DNA of 5,090 nucleotides from Acidobacteriaceae bacterium. Its GTDB lineage: Bacteria > Acidobacteriota > Terriglobia > Terriglobales > Acidobacteriaceae. The notes below the pieces were generated by a model, which was not told the DNA's origin, did no database searches, and worked only from the letters and a program-made list of their open reading frames with translations. The translations under genes were made by a program, and so were the position numbers. The stretch spans positions 1 through 5,090 of the forward strand of contig JASHUH010000416.1 in assembly GCA_030040115.1 (NCBI GenBank), in the 5' to 3' direction. Below, in pieces: positions 1 to 5,005 of this stretch (position 1 is its first letter; each line of letters opens with the position of its first letter).

Positions 1-760
1 GAGTGTTCTTCTGGTCGTACTCGAACTCCACCCACGAGCCGCGGTAGGGAATAATCTTGCCCAGGAAATAGGTGCGGTTGTTGGCGGTCTCGAAAAACAC
101 CCCCGGCGAGCGGTGCAACTGCGACACGATCACCCGCTCTGTGCCGTTCACGATAAAAGTTCCATTCGGCGTCATCAGCGGAATATCGCCGAAAAACACC
201 TCCTGCTCCTTGATGTCGCGAATCGTCTTGTTGCCCGTCTCCGCGTCCTTGTCGTAAATAGTGAGCCGCACCGTCACCTTTAACGGCGCGCTGAAGGTCA
301 TGCCCCGCTCTTCGCACTCCTGCTGGTCGTACTTCAACTGCAGGCTCACCGGGTCACCACACTTGTTGCAGAAATCCGGCGTGTTCTTGTTGTACGTTCC
401 GCATTTCTGGCACAGTACATCTCCGGGAAGAAACGGATCCGTAATCACCATCGCCCCGCAATGCACGCAGGCCGTGCGCAGGTGATGCAATCCTTTCAGG
501 TGACCGCACTTGCATTCCCAGTTGCCGATGGAAAAATCGACAAAATCCAGTTGGGAGATCCCACGGAAATCGGTGATCGGGAAAACCGATACAAACACCG
601 ACTGCAGCCCCGAGTCGTCCCGCTCGTTGGGCAGTTTATCCATCTGCAGAAACCGCTCGTAGGAGCGCCGCTGCACTTCAATCAGGTTGGGAATTTGAGT
701 TGCGGTGGGAATTTTTGAAAAATCGAGCCGGCTGCGTATCGCACGCTTCTCGTTAGGCAT
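1..760 (-). CDS. rpoB: RNA polymerase beta subunit, N-terminal 253 residues (runs off left edge)
   Basis: Catalytic beta subunit of DNA-dependent RNA polymerase; the full protein is normally well over 1,100 aa, so only the beginning is here. The reading frame is open from the ATG at 760 to the window edge. Recognisable conserved blocks are SVFPITDF (residues 58-65), [10 protein letters not shown] (157-166), [16 protein letters not shown] (182-197), [25 protein letters not shown] (199-223 region) and [15 protein letters not shown] (235-249). Between SIGNWE (77-82) and LQLKYDQQE (140-148), where E. coli beta has a short link, there is an insertion of about 57 residues. It carries two Cys4 clusters: C83, C85, C98, C101 and C117, C120, C131, C134, in CxC/CxxC and CxxC/CxxC spacing, which suggests two zinc ribbons. 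The start is supported by AGGAG at 766-770, five bases before the ATG. It is last of the rplA-rplJ-rplL-rpoB series but sits 790 nt after rplL. Identity is certain; zinc binding is inferred. Confidence 0.98.
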   Translation of the reverse strand, partial: MPNEKRAIRSRLDFSKIPTATQIPNLIEVQRRSYERFLQMDKLPNERDDSGLQSVFVSVFPITDFRGISQLDFVDFSIGNWECKCGHLKGLHHLRTACVHCGAMVITDPFLPGDVLCQKCGTYNKNTPDFCNKCGDPVSLQLKYDQQECEERGMTFSAPLKVTVRLTIYDKDAETGNKTIRDIKEQEVFFGDIPLMTPNGTFIVNGTERVIVSQLHRSPGVFFETANNRTYFLGKIIPYRGSWVEFEYDQKNT

Positions 761-765
761 GTTCA

Positions 766-770
766 CTCCT
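766..770 (-). promoter_or_regulatory. Ribosome binding site of rpoB
   Basis: On the minus strand AGGAG is followed by five bases (TGAAC) and then ATG. This canonical Shine-Dalgarno fixes the rpoB start at 760. Confidence 0.85.
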
Positions 771-818
771 GAGCCTCGTCGCTCCAGCGCCTCACCCTCA
801 TCACAAGCTCGCGCTGCT

Positions 819-845
819 CCGGCGCCCGAGTCTCATCGGCGCCGG
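819..845 (-). repeat. GC-rich hairpin in the rpoB leader
   Basis: CCGGCGCC (819-826) is complementary to GGCGCCGG (838-845), giving eight perfect base pairs around an 11-nt loop; two further pairs (GA with TC) are possible if one C is bulged. It lies about 60 nt before the rpoB start. No T-run follows on either strand, so it does not look like an intrinsic terminator. An RNase processing site or simple leader structure is possible; no function can be shown from the sequence. Confidence 0.6.
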
Positions 846-1033
846 TGTTATTTACGGTCATCTATCGAAAAATCCGGACGGCCCTCGATTCCTGCCGCCA
901 CCCTTCCGCTCCCCGGATGCCGGAACTCTGGGTCCGGCTTACCCGGTTCAACCCGGTCAAGCGGGTCTTCTATCAATTCGGTCTCAGCGCGCCCCCATTG
1001 GGCGGCTTCTTGGCAGGCATTGTCTCCGTACCG

Positions 1034-1081
1034 ACCGCTGCGCTAGACTAAGCGGCGTTATCTAGGGACGCAAGCAGCGGT
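1034..1081 (-). repeat. Compound stem-loop in the rplL-rpoB gap
   Basis: ACCGCTGC (1034-1041) pairs with GCAGCGGT (1074-1081). Nested inside, CTAGA (1043-1047) pairs with TCTAG (1061-1065), and TAA (1049-1051) pairs with TTA (1058-1060), closing on a GCGGCG loop. The result is two stacked helices with an asymmetric internal loop. No T-run follows. Position between rplL and rpoB recalls the RNase III processing stem in the E. coli rplL-rpoB spacer, but that parallel is inference. Confidence 0.55.
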
Positions 1082-1473
1082 TAAATCCTCAAATCGGGGA
1101 AAAACCGCAGGGGTGATTTGTGCGCAAGGTGGGCTCGCTTGAAAAGACCGCTCTCCGCCACCTGGTAAGACACGAATAGCTCGTAAGGGCGCAATGCCTC
1201 ACGAGCGTGGCTCATAGCCTGTGCTCTCATCCGAATTCGTTTGCCCTGCTCTCGCCGATCCCAATCTTTGCTTCTGCCGCTCTCTCGCCAGCCACTCAAA
1301 TCCTGTCAATCGCCGTCCTGCCCGACCAAGGCAACTTACTCACACCACTCGCTTTAATCCCAGCGTGGCGCCTGAATCCCAGCCGTATTGAAGCTAACTC
1401 GGGAGAGGTGCGGACGCTTATACGCCTTCTGCCATTCTCAAAGCGCGCCGACCTGCCCGGCATCGTACACCAG

Positions 1474-1523
1474 AAAAACCGGAATGAACCGGAGAGACGC
1501 GCACACTCGATCATAGCGCGTCT
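1474..1523 (-). terminator. Candidate attenuator (weak intrinsic terminator) after rplL
   Basis: Read on the minus strand, a perfect 8-bp stem (AGACGCGC, 1516-1523, with GCGCGTCT, 1495-1502; 13-nt loop) begins 27 nt after the rplL stop codon. It is followed at once by a short CCGG/CCGG hairpin (1489-1492 and 1479-1482, 6-nt loop) and then TTTTT (1474-1478). The second stem is only 4 bp, so full termination is doubtful and partial read-through is more likely. In E. coli a known attenuator at the same place lowers rpoBC transcription relative to rplJL; a like role here is inferred from position and structure. Confidence 0.4.
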
Positions 1524-1550
1524 TGCCGGCTCTTGCAAGTCCTGCTTGCT

Positions 1551-1934
1551 TTACTTGATTTCGACGGTGGCCACGCCCTCGAACTTCTTTTTGATCGCCT
1601 CCGCCTCTTCCTTGGTCGCATTTTCTTTCAGAGGCTTCGGCGCGCCGTCCACCAGGTCCTTAGCTTCCTTCAGCCCCAGCGAGGTAACCTCGCGCACCGC
1701 CTTGATAGTGCTGATTTTGTTTGCGCCGGCGTCCTTCAGGATGACCTGGAACTCGGTTTTTTCCTCAGCCGCCGGAGCCGCCGCCCCCGCGCCCGCCGCG
1801 CCGCCCGCCACCATCACCGGGGCCGCAGCGGCCGCTGACACGCCCAGCCGCTCTTCCAACTTCTTCACCAGGGCCGCCGCTTCCAGCAGGCTCAACGAAA
1901 CAATCTGCTCTTCCAACTGCGCGATATCCGCCAT
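1551..1934 (-). CDS. rplL: Large ribosomal subunit protein bL12 (L7/L12)
   Basis: Flexible stalk protein of the 50S subunit. Dimers bind L10 and recruit and stimulate the translational GTPases EF-Tu, EF-G, IF2 and RF3. The 127 aa match the family length. N-terminal dimerisation and L10-binding helices occupy about residues 1-31 (with [17 protein letters not shown]), an Ala/Gly/Pro-rich hinge about 33-57, and the globular C-terminal domain 58-127 ([42 protein letters not shown] region, ending VATVEIK). I chose the ATG at 1934 giving MADIAQ, not the in-frame ATG at 1946. GGGAG (1940-1944) lies five bases before 1934 and overlaps the upstream ATG, and family members usually begin close to this point. 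It follows rplJ by 236 nt and is probably co-transcribed with it. Confidence 0.97.
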   Translation of the reverse strand: MADIAQLEEQIVSLSLLEAAALVKKLEERLGVSAAAAAPVMVAGGAAGAGAAAPAAEEKTEFQVILKDAGANKISTIKAVREVTSLGLKEAKDLVDGAPKPLKENATKEEAEAIKKKFEGVATVEIK

Positions 1935-1939
1935 GTTTT

Positions 1940-1944
1940 CTCCC
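1940..1944 (-). promoter_or_regulatory. Ribosome binding site of rplL that decides its start
   Basis: GGGAG on the minus strand, spaced five bases (AAAAC) from the ATG at 1934. It overlaps the alternative ATG at 1946, which has no comparable site of its own; this favours the shorter 127-aa product. Confidence 0.75.
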
Positions 1945-1968
1945 ATCCAAACCGGTTTTTGAATTCAC

Positions 1969-1982
1969 TGGACTTTCGTCCA
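1969..1982 (-). repeat. Small GAAA-tetraloop hairpin upstream of rplL
   Basis: On the minus strand TGGAC, GAAA, GTCCA forms a five-pair stem closed by a GNRA-type tetraloop, 35 nt before the rplL start. It is short and may be incidental. Its stem sequence matches the outer stem of the hairpin at the 5' end of the rplA leader (3728-3748), though their loops differ. Confidence 0.35.
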
Positions 1983-2083
1983 AAAGACTGCTCCCCGCAG
2001 TGGCCGCCCCACGCCGTGGAAAGTTTCCGATGCGCCAGACATGCGCCCTTTCAACTGCCGTTGCGGCCAAAACCCTGAAACAG

Positions 2084-2125
2084 TGATCAGTGGTCAGCGA
2101 TCAGCCACCAACGTGGGTGCCCCAC
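2084..2125. repeat. Heptamer tract plus GTGGG/CCCAC palindrome in the rplJ-rplL gap
   Basis: Three tandem heptamers TGATCAG (2084-2090), TGGTCAG (2091-2097) and CGATCAG (2098-2104) fit the pattern YGRTCAG; on the minus strand they read as units starting CTGA. Eight bases further is a short palindrome, GTGGG TGC CCCAC (2113-2125). The heptamers share their design with tracts at 2737-2760 and 2873-2898 in the neighbouring gap. From memory, intergenic sequences of this sort are scattered through Acidobacteriota genomes, so an interspersed repeat is the likely explanation; copy number cannot be judged from this window. Confidence 0.55.
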
Positions 2126-2170
2126 CCTCGCCGCGTCTTTGTCTTTGCGGCTAGCGTGGGAACCCGAAAC

Positions 2171-2716
2171 CTAAACCCCCGCGCCCTGCGCGGCAAACTT
2201 TTCCTTTTCCACGCCCTGCCCCAGCACCACCGCCAGATCGCGTCCCGCGGCGTTCAGCACTGTCGCCAACCGCTGCGCCGGCGCGTTGATCAGAAACAGC
2301 AGCTTGGCGAAAATCTCTTCCTTGCCCGGCATGGTGGCTAGCGCCTTTACCTCTTCAACGTTTAGCAGTTTGCCATCGACAATGCCCAACTTGAACTGAA
2401 ACTCCGCGTTCTCGCCCGCCCACTTGGCGAACACCTTGGCCAGCGCCACCGGGTCGCCCGCCGTGAACGCCACCGAGTTCACGCCTCGCAGCCCCTTCAG
2501 CGCCGCTTCCACCTGCGTTCCCGCGCCCGAAATCGCCGCCAGCTTGTTCTTCACCACGCGGTACTTGCCGCCTGCCTCGCGAATCACCTTGCGCAGCTCG
2601 TAGTCCTTGGCCACGGTCAGCTTCGAGAACGTCCCGACAATCGCCGTTGTCGAAGTCTCCAGCTCCTTGGCCAGCAGTTGGACTTTCTCTTCCTTCTTCG
2701 CCTTTGAAATCGCCAT
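2171..2716 (-). CDS. rplJ: Large ribosomal subunit protein uL10 (L10)
   Basis: Base of the ribosomal stalk: the N-terminal domain binds 23S rRNA with L11, and the C-terminal helix carries the L7/L12 dimers. Length 181 aa is usual for the family (about 165-180). The N-terminal segment has the typical KAKKEEKVQLLAKEL helix (5-19), TAIVGTFSKLTV (24-35), LRKVIREAG (41-49) and the RNA-binding KYRVVKNKL (51-59). The middle carries KGLRGVNSVAFTAGDPVALAKV (74-95), and the MPGKEEIFAKLL block (129-140) precedes the long C-terminal helix. ATG at 2716 is preceded by GGAG (2725-2728) with eight bases between. In E. coli L10 with L7/L12 represses its own mRNA through a leader structure; the 182-nt gap ahead of this gene is a candidate for the same control. 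Confidence 0.97.
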   Translation of the reverse strand: MAISKAKKEEKVQLLAKELETSTTAIVGTFSKLTVAKDYELRKVIREAGGKYRVVKNKLAAISGAGTQVEAALKGLRGVNSVAFTAGDPVALAKVFAKWAGENAEFQFKLGIVDGKLLNVEEVKALATMPGKEEIFAKLLFLINAPAQRLATVLNAAGRDLAVVLGQGVEKEKFAAQGAGV

Positions 2717-2736
2717 TGCCTTCGCTCCGCTCGCGG

Positions 2737-2760
2737 CAGGTGTCAGGTTTCAGGGATCAG
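2737..2760 (-). repeat. CTG-led heptamer tract, copy next to rplJ
   Basis: On the minus strand three consecutive heptamers, CTGATCC (2760-2754), CTGAAAC (2753-2747) and CTGACAC (2746-2740), are followed by a further CTG. Most of it (2744-2760) forms one arm of the inverted repeat described for the rplJ leader. Confidence 0.6.
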
Positions 2761-2872
2761 TCCCCGAATCGCGCCACTCTTACCCCCGCCCTCACTGTTT
2801 TCGCGCCTTCCCAGCGCCTTTCCATGTTGAATCACTCAGCCCCGGAATAACACCGGCGGGTCAACGGAACAA

Positions 2873-2898
2873 CTGACCCTGAAACCTGGTCCCTGGTC
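2873..2898 (+). repeat. CTG-led heptamer tract, copy abutting rplA stop
   Basis: On the plus strand CTGACC (one base short), CTGAAAC (2879-2885), CTGGTCC (2886-2892) and CTGGTC (2893-2898) follow one another and end exactly against the rplA stop codon (2899-2901). Opposite in orientation to the tract at 2737-2760, with which it can pair over 16 bp. Confidence 0.6.
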
Positions 2899-3606
2899 TT
2901 AACGCTTGCCCGCCGCGTCAGCGACCGCCGAATCCAGCGGCACTCCGGGTCCCATGGTCGAGCTCAGCGTCACGCTTTTGATGTATTTGCCCTTGGCCGC
3001 CGAGGGTTTGGCGCGCACAATGGACGTAATCACCGTGGTGGCGTTGTCGATCAGCTTTTGCGGCTCGAAGCTGAGCTTGCCCACCGGTACATGAACGAGG
3101 CTCGTTTTATCGGCGCGGAACTCCACCTTGCCGGCCTTGATCTCCCGCACCGCCGCGCTCACATCCATGGTCACGGTTCCGGTCTTGGGATTGGGCATCA
3201 GGCCCTTCGGTCCCAGAATCTTGCCCAGCCGTCCCACCACCTTCATCATGTCCGGCGTGGCGATCAGCGCGTCGAACGCGGTCCAGTTTTCCTTCTGGAT
3301 CTTCTCCACCATTTCCTCGCCGCCCACGAAGTCCGCCCCCGCCTGCTGCGCTTCCTTTTGCCGGTCGCCGGTGGCGATCACGGCCACGGTCTTGGTTTTG
3401 CCCAGCCCGTGCGGCAGCACCACCGTCCCGCGCACCATCTGGTCGGCGTGCCGGGTGTCGACACCCAGGCGCATGGTCAAGTCGACGGTCTCGTCGAACT
3501 TGGCAAACTTCACTTGCTTGAGCAGGGTCACCGCGTCAGGCAGCGGATACGCCGGCTTGGTCACAGCGGCGCGCGCCTTCGCTATATTCTTCCCAGACTT
3601 CGCCAT
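2899..3606 (-). CDS. rplA: Large ribosomal subunit protein uL1 (L1)
   Basis: L1 forms the mobile stalk beside the E site, binds 23S rRNA helices 76-78 and aids release of deacylated tRNA; in many bacteria it also represses translation of its own operon. The 235 aa fit the family. Key blocks are [13 protein letters not shown] (38-50), [18 protein letters not shown] (53-70), the family signature [14 protein letters not shown] (131-144), and [24 protein letters not shown] (157-180 region). ATG at 3606 follows GAGGGG (3610-3615) after only three bases. Normally rplK lies immediately upstream and the two are co-transcribed; here the upstream 321 nt contain no rplK in any minus-strand frame, and a promoter of its own is visible instead. 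Confidence 0.98.
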   Translation of the reverse strand: MAKSGKNIAKARAAVTKPAYPLPDAVTLLKQVKFAKFDETVDLTMRLGVDTRHADQMVRGTVVLPHGLGKTKTVAVIATGDRQKEAQQAGADFVGGEEMVEKIQKENWTAFDALIATPDMMKVVGRLGKILGPKGLMPNPKTGTVTMDVSAAVREIKAGKVEFRADKTSLVHVPVGKLSFEPQKLIDNATTVITSIVRAKPSAAKGKYIKSVTLSSTMGPGVPLDSAVADAAGKR

Positions 3607-3727
3607 CTACCCCTCGTCTCCCACCGCCCTTGCCAGCCCGCCTGCTGCGGAATCCTTCTGCCGGTCAGGGCATCCGTCCAAAACCTTGCCCGTCCGGCCA
3701 GGACCAAAAGCTGTGGTGCTAATGACA

Positions 3728-3748
3728 GTCCAGGGCTTTCCCTTGGAC
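3728..3748 (-). repeat. Bulged hairpin at the 5' end of the rplA transcript
   Basis: Read on the minus strand: GTCCA, a bulged A, GGG, loop AAAG, CCC, TGGAC. This gives eight pairs around a 4-nt loop. It begins only a few bases after the start site predicted from the promoter at 3759-3787. A role in mRNA 5' protection or L1 autoregulation is possible but not shown; I do not recognise the L1 binding motif with confidence. Confidence 0.5.
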
Positions 3749-3758
3749 ACAATTTGAA

Positions 3759-3787
3759 ATCATATTGGACTGGCCCGGGAATTGCAA
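3759..3787 (-). promoter_or_regulatory. Sigma70-type promoter of rplA
   Basis: On the minus strand TTGCAA (3782-3787, 4 of 6 matches to TTGACA) and TATGAT (3759-3764, 5 of 6 to TATAAT) are separated by exactly 17 bp. Transcription should begin near 3752, leaving a leader of about 145 nt before rplA. It suggests that rplA heads this transcription unit rather than being co-transcribed with rplK. Confidence 0.7.
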
Positions 3788-3927
3788 ACGTCACCCATTC
3801 TCGACATTTTCCTTGTCCGGGAGTATTCTCAAGCCGGCAAATTAAAATAGTCCATGTCTCGGAAACGAAGAAGGCGGAGCTTTCCTATTGGCGCGCTTCT
3901 TGAATCCAGCGCAAGTTCAGGTCAAGT

Positions 3928-4558
3928 ATGGCCAGCGATCTTTACGATGCAATTGTGAATGGCGACGCCAAGAAGGCGAGGGCGGCTGCGGAAGCCACCC
4001 TCTGTGCCGGCGTCGCGCCTATCAGCCTGATTTCGGAATCGATGGCGCCGGCCATGGACGAAGTAGGCCGGCTGTTTGAGGCGGAGGAGATTTCGTTCCC
4101 GAATTACTGCTGGCGGTCCGCGCCATGAAAAGCGCCATGGAACTGCTTCGCCCGCTGCTGGCCGCAGCCGGTCAGAAGTTGTCGGCCTCCATCGTCATCG
4201 GCACGGTGAAGGGCGGCCTGCACGACAGCGGCAAGAATATCGTAGCCTCGATGCTGGAGGCGGAGGCTTCGAGGTAATCGATCTCGGTGCGGACGTGTCG
4301 CCAGAGAAGTTTGTGGCCGCGGTGGAGGAGCGGAAGCCGCAGGTGGTGTGCATGTCGGCGCTGCTGACGATGACCATGCCCCAGATGAGGACCACGATCG
4401 ACGCGCTCAAAAATGCCGGCCTGCGAGACCGCGTGAAGGTTCTGATCGGCGGCGCGCCCGTCACCAGGGAGTACGCGCAGGAGATCGGCGCCGACGGCTA
4501 CAGCGATAACGCCAGCGACGCGGTCGGATTGGTGAAGAGTCTCGTTCCCGCGGCATAG
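3928..4558 (+). pseudogene. Corrinoid (B12-binding) methyltransferase carrier protein, two frameshifts
   Basis: Resembles the MtaC/MtbC-type corrinoid proteins that carry a methyl group on cobalamin between a substrate-specific and an acceptor methyltransferase. Joining three frames gives 210 aa, the usual length: an N-terminal helical cap domain (about 1-85, B12-binding_2 type) and a Rossmann-like B12-binding domain (about 88-205). Frame changes need one T restored near 4091-4093 (EEI/FVPELLLA, residue 55/56) and one G near 4259-4260 (MLE/GGGFEV, residue 111/112). Unrepaired, translation stops at 4126-4128. The cobalamin motif DxHxxG reads GLHDSG (97-102): the lower-ligand His99 is kept, but the first Asp is Gly and the usual Ile is Ser. 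The tail has MTMPQMRTTI (149-158) and IGGAPVTREYAQEIGADGY (174-192). ATG at 3928 has a weak AGG upstream. Both deletions abut short homopolymers, so sequencing error cannot be excluded, but the motif change and broken neighbour favour real decay. Confidence 0.8.
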
Positions 4559-4592
4559 AAGCGCCGTCTGACCGATCCCGGAAAGCAAGCCC

Positions 4593-4973
4593 TTGAATTC
4601 ACAGTTCTATCTCGACCTCGCCGCCCGCGGGTTGCACATGCCCATCGGCGCCGACCTGGTGCTGCATGAAGAAAGCGATCCGGAACAAGCCCGCAATGCA
4701 GGCGCCACGTTGGGCAGCGTCATCGAGCGCACCGCGCGGCGCTGGAATACCCCGCTGGCCATTCCGTTAATGGACCTGCGCCTGGAAAAATTCGATCTGC
4801 TCGCGATGATCGGAATTCCACTCCAGGAAGCCGAAACATTTCACTTCGCTTCGTCGATGGATGGACCCGCGTTGGCAGCGCTGTGCGGCGAGCAAACTGC
4901 CCTATTGTGCGCGGGAAGTCAGGCCCGAAATGAGTCTCTGGCCTACATGCGCGCCGTTCCGGAGCTAGTGTAG
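4593..4973 (+). pseudogene. 5' remnant of a UroD/MtaA-family methyltransferase, cut by an insertion sequence
   Basis: 126 codons from a TTG start. It is the only reasonable start, since an in-frame TGA lies at 4569-4571, and GGAAAG is found about seven bases before it. The sequence resembles the N-terminal part of uroporphyrinogen-decarboxylase-like proteins (FYLDLAARGLHMPIGADLVLHEE, 5-27; WNTPLAIPLMDLRLEK, 51-66), a superfamily that includes the MtaA/CmuA corrinoid-dependent methyltransferases. Members are usually some 330-370 aa, so about two thirds are missing, including the part that would carry the zinc-binding residues. The frame ends at TAG 4971-4973, exactly where non-coding sequence typical of an IS end begins. 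It follows the corrinoid protein gene by 34 nt in the same direction, the usual pairing of carrier and methyltransferase. Family assignment rests on resemblance and neighbourhood; true uroporphyrinogen decarboxylase (HemE) is unlikely. Confidence 0.6.
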
Positions 4974-5005
4974 TGTCTCATAAATAGATTCACATACAAG
5001 GAAAA

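Larger units (their letters stand above)
761..1550 (-). other. Long rplL-rpoB intergenic region without a convincing gene
   Basis: These 790 nt separate rplL from rpoB. Short open frames exist on the minus strand (72 codons at 1081-1299 and 80 codons at 1296-1538), but their Arg-rich translations show no recognisable domain and start at non-ATG codons without good ribosome binding sites, so I do not call them genes. The region holds three structure signals, annotated separately: a hairpin pair with a T-run just after rplL (1474-1523), a compound stem-loop (1034-1081) and a GC-rich hairpin near rpoB (819-845). A TTGACA box on the minus strand at 1304-1309 lacks an acceptable -10. rpoB may therefore be transcribed by read-through from rplL, with the gap tuning polymerase output relative to ribosomal proteins; that is inference from E. 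coli. Confidence 0.7.
2717..2898 (-). promoter_or_regulatory. rplJ leader with long repeat-built stem; candidate L10 autoregulatory leader
   Basis: The whole gap between the rplA stop and the rplJ start. Two heptamer tracts in opposite orientation make an inverted repeat: 2744-2760 and 2873-2888 are complementary over 16 bp with a single unpaired base, and 2761/2872 adds a pair. In the rplJ mRNA this would close a domain of about 110 nt containing a small CCGG/CCGG hairpin (near 2842-2857). The stem ends about 28 nt before the rplJ start, leaving its ribosome binding site free. Many bacteria carry an L10-binding leader here, but I do not recognise its conserved core, so the alternative is a pair of dispersed repeats that happen to face each other. 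Confidence 0.4.
3607..3927. other. Divergent intergenic region between rplA and the corrinoid gene
   Basis: 321 nt without a supported gene. On the minus strand it holds the rplA promoter (3759-3787), a hairpin at the expected transcript start (3728-3748) and a leader of about 145 nt. On the plus strand an AT-rich patch at 3841-3850 contains TAAAAT (3843-3848), a fair -10 for the corrinoid gene, but no -35 of suitable sequence lies at the right spacing. A minus-strand open frame (3582-3794) overlaps the start of rplA and has no recognisable domain; it shows no likeness to the end of L11. Confidence 0.6.

Noticed and set aside
1304..1309. Perfect TTGACA on the minus strand as a possible rpoB promoter
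   Set aside because: At 16 to 18 bp spacing the downstream hexamers are GAGAGA-like, with no resemblance to a -10 box.
1412..1427. TATAAG on the minus strand as a -10 for an internal rpoB promoter
   Set aside because: No acceptable -35 lies 16-18 bp upstream and there is no extended -10 TG.
1081..1538. Two small minus-strand frames of 72 and 80 codons between rplL and rpoB
   Set aside because: They have non-ATG starts, no clear ribosome binding site, Arg-rich sequences without known motifs, and overlap the candidate attenuator and stem-loops.
1935..1946. Upstream in-frame ATG at 1946 as the rplL start (131 aa)
   Set aside because: It overlaps the ribosome binding site that serves ATG 1934 and adds four residues (MGEN) not usual in the family.
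1207..1962. Plus-strand open frame of 251 codons
   Set aside because: It runs antisense through rplL and into the spacer; its Ala/Ser-rich translation is a shadow of the high-GC rplL frame and has no recognisable domain.
2084..2898. Heptamer tracts as a CRISPR array
   Set aside because: Units are 7 nt, degenerate and directly abutting, with no spacers of constant length.
3582..3794. Minus-strand frame upstream of rplA as a remnant of rplK
   Set aside because: The translation has none of the L11 C-terminal features; it also spans the promoter and the rplA start.
3058..3903. Plus-strand open frame of 281 codons
   Set aside because: It is antisense to rplA; the His/Leu/Arg-rich composition is typical of a shadow frame, and it crosses the rplA promoter.
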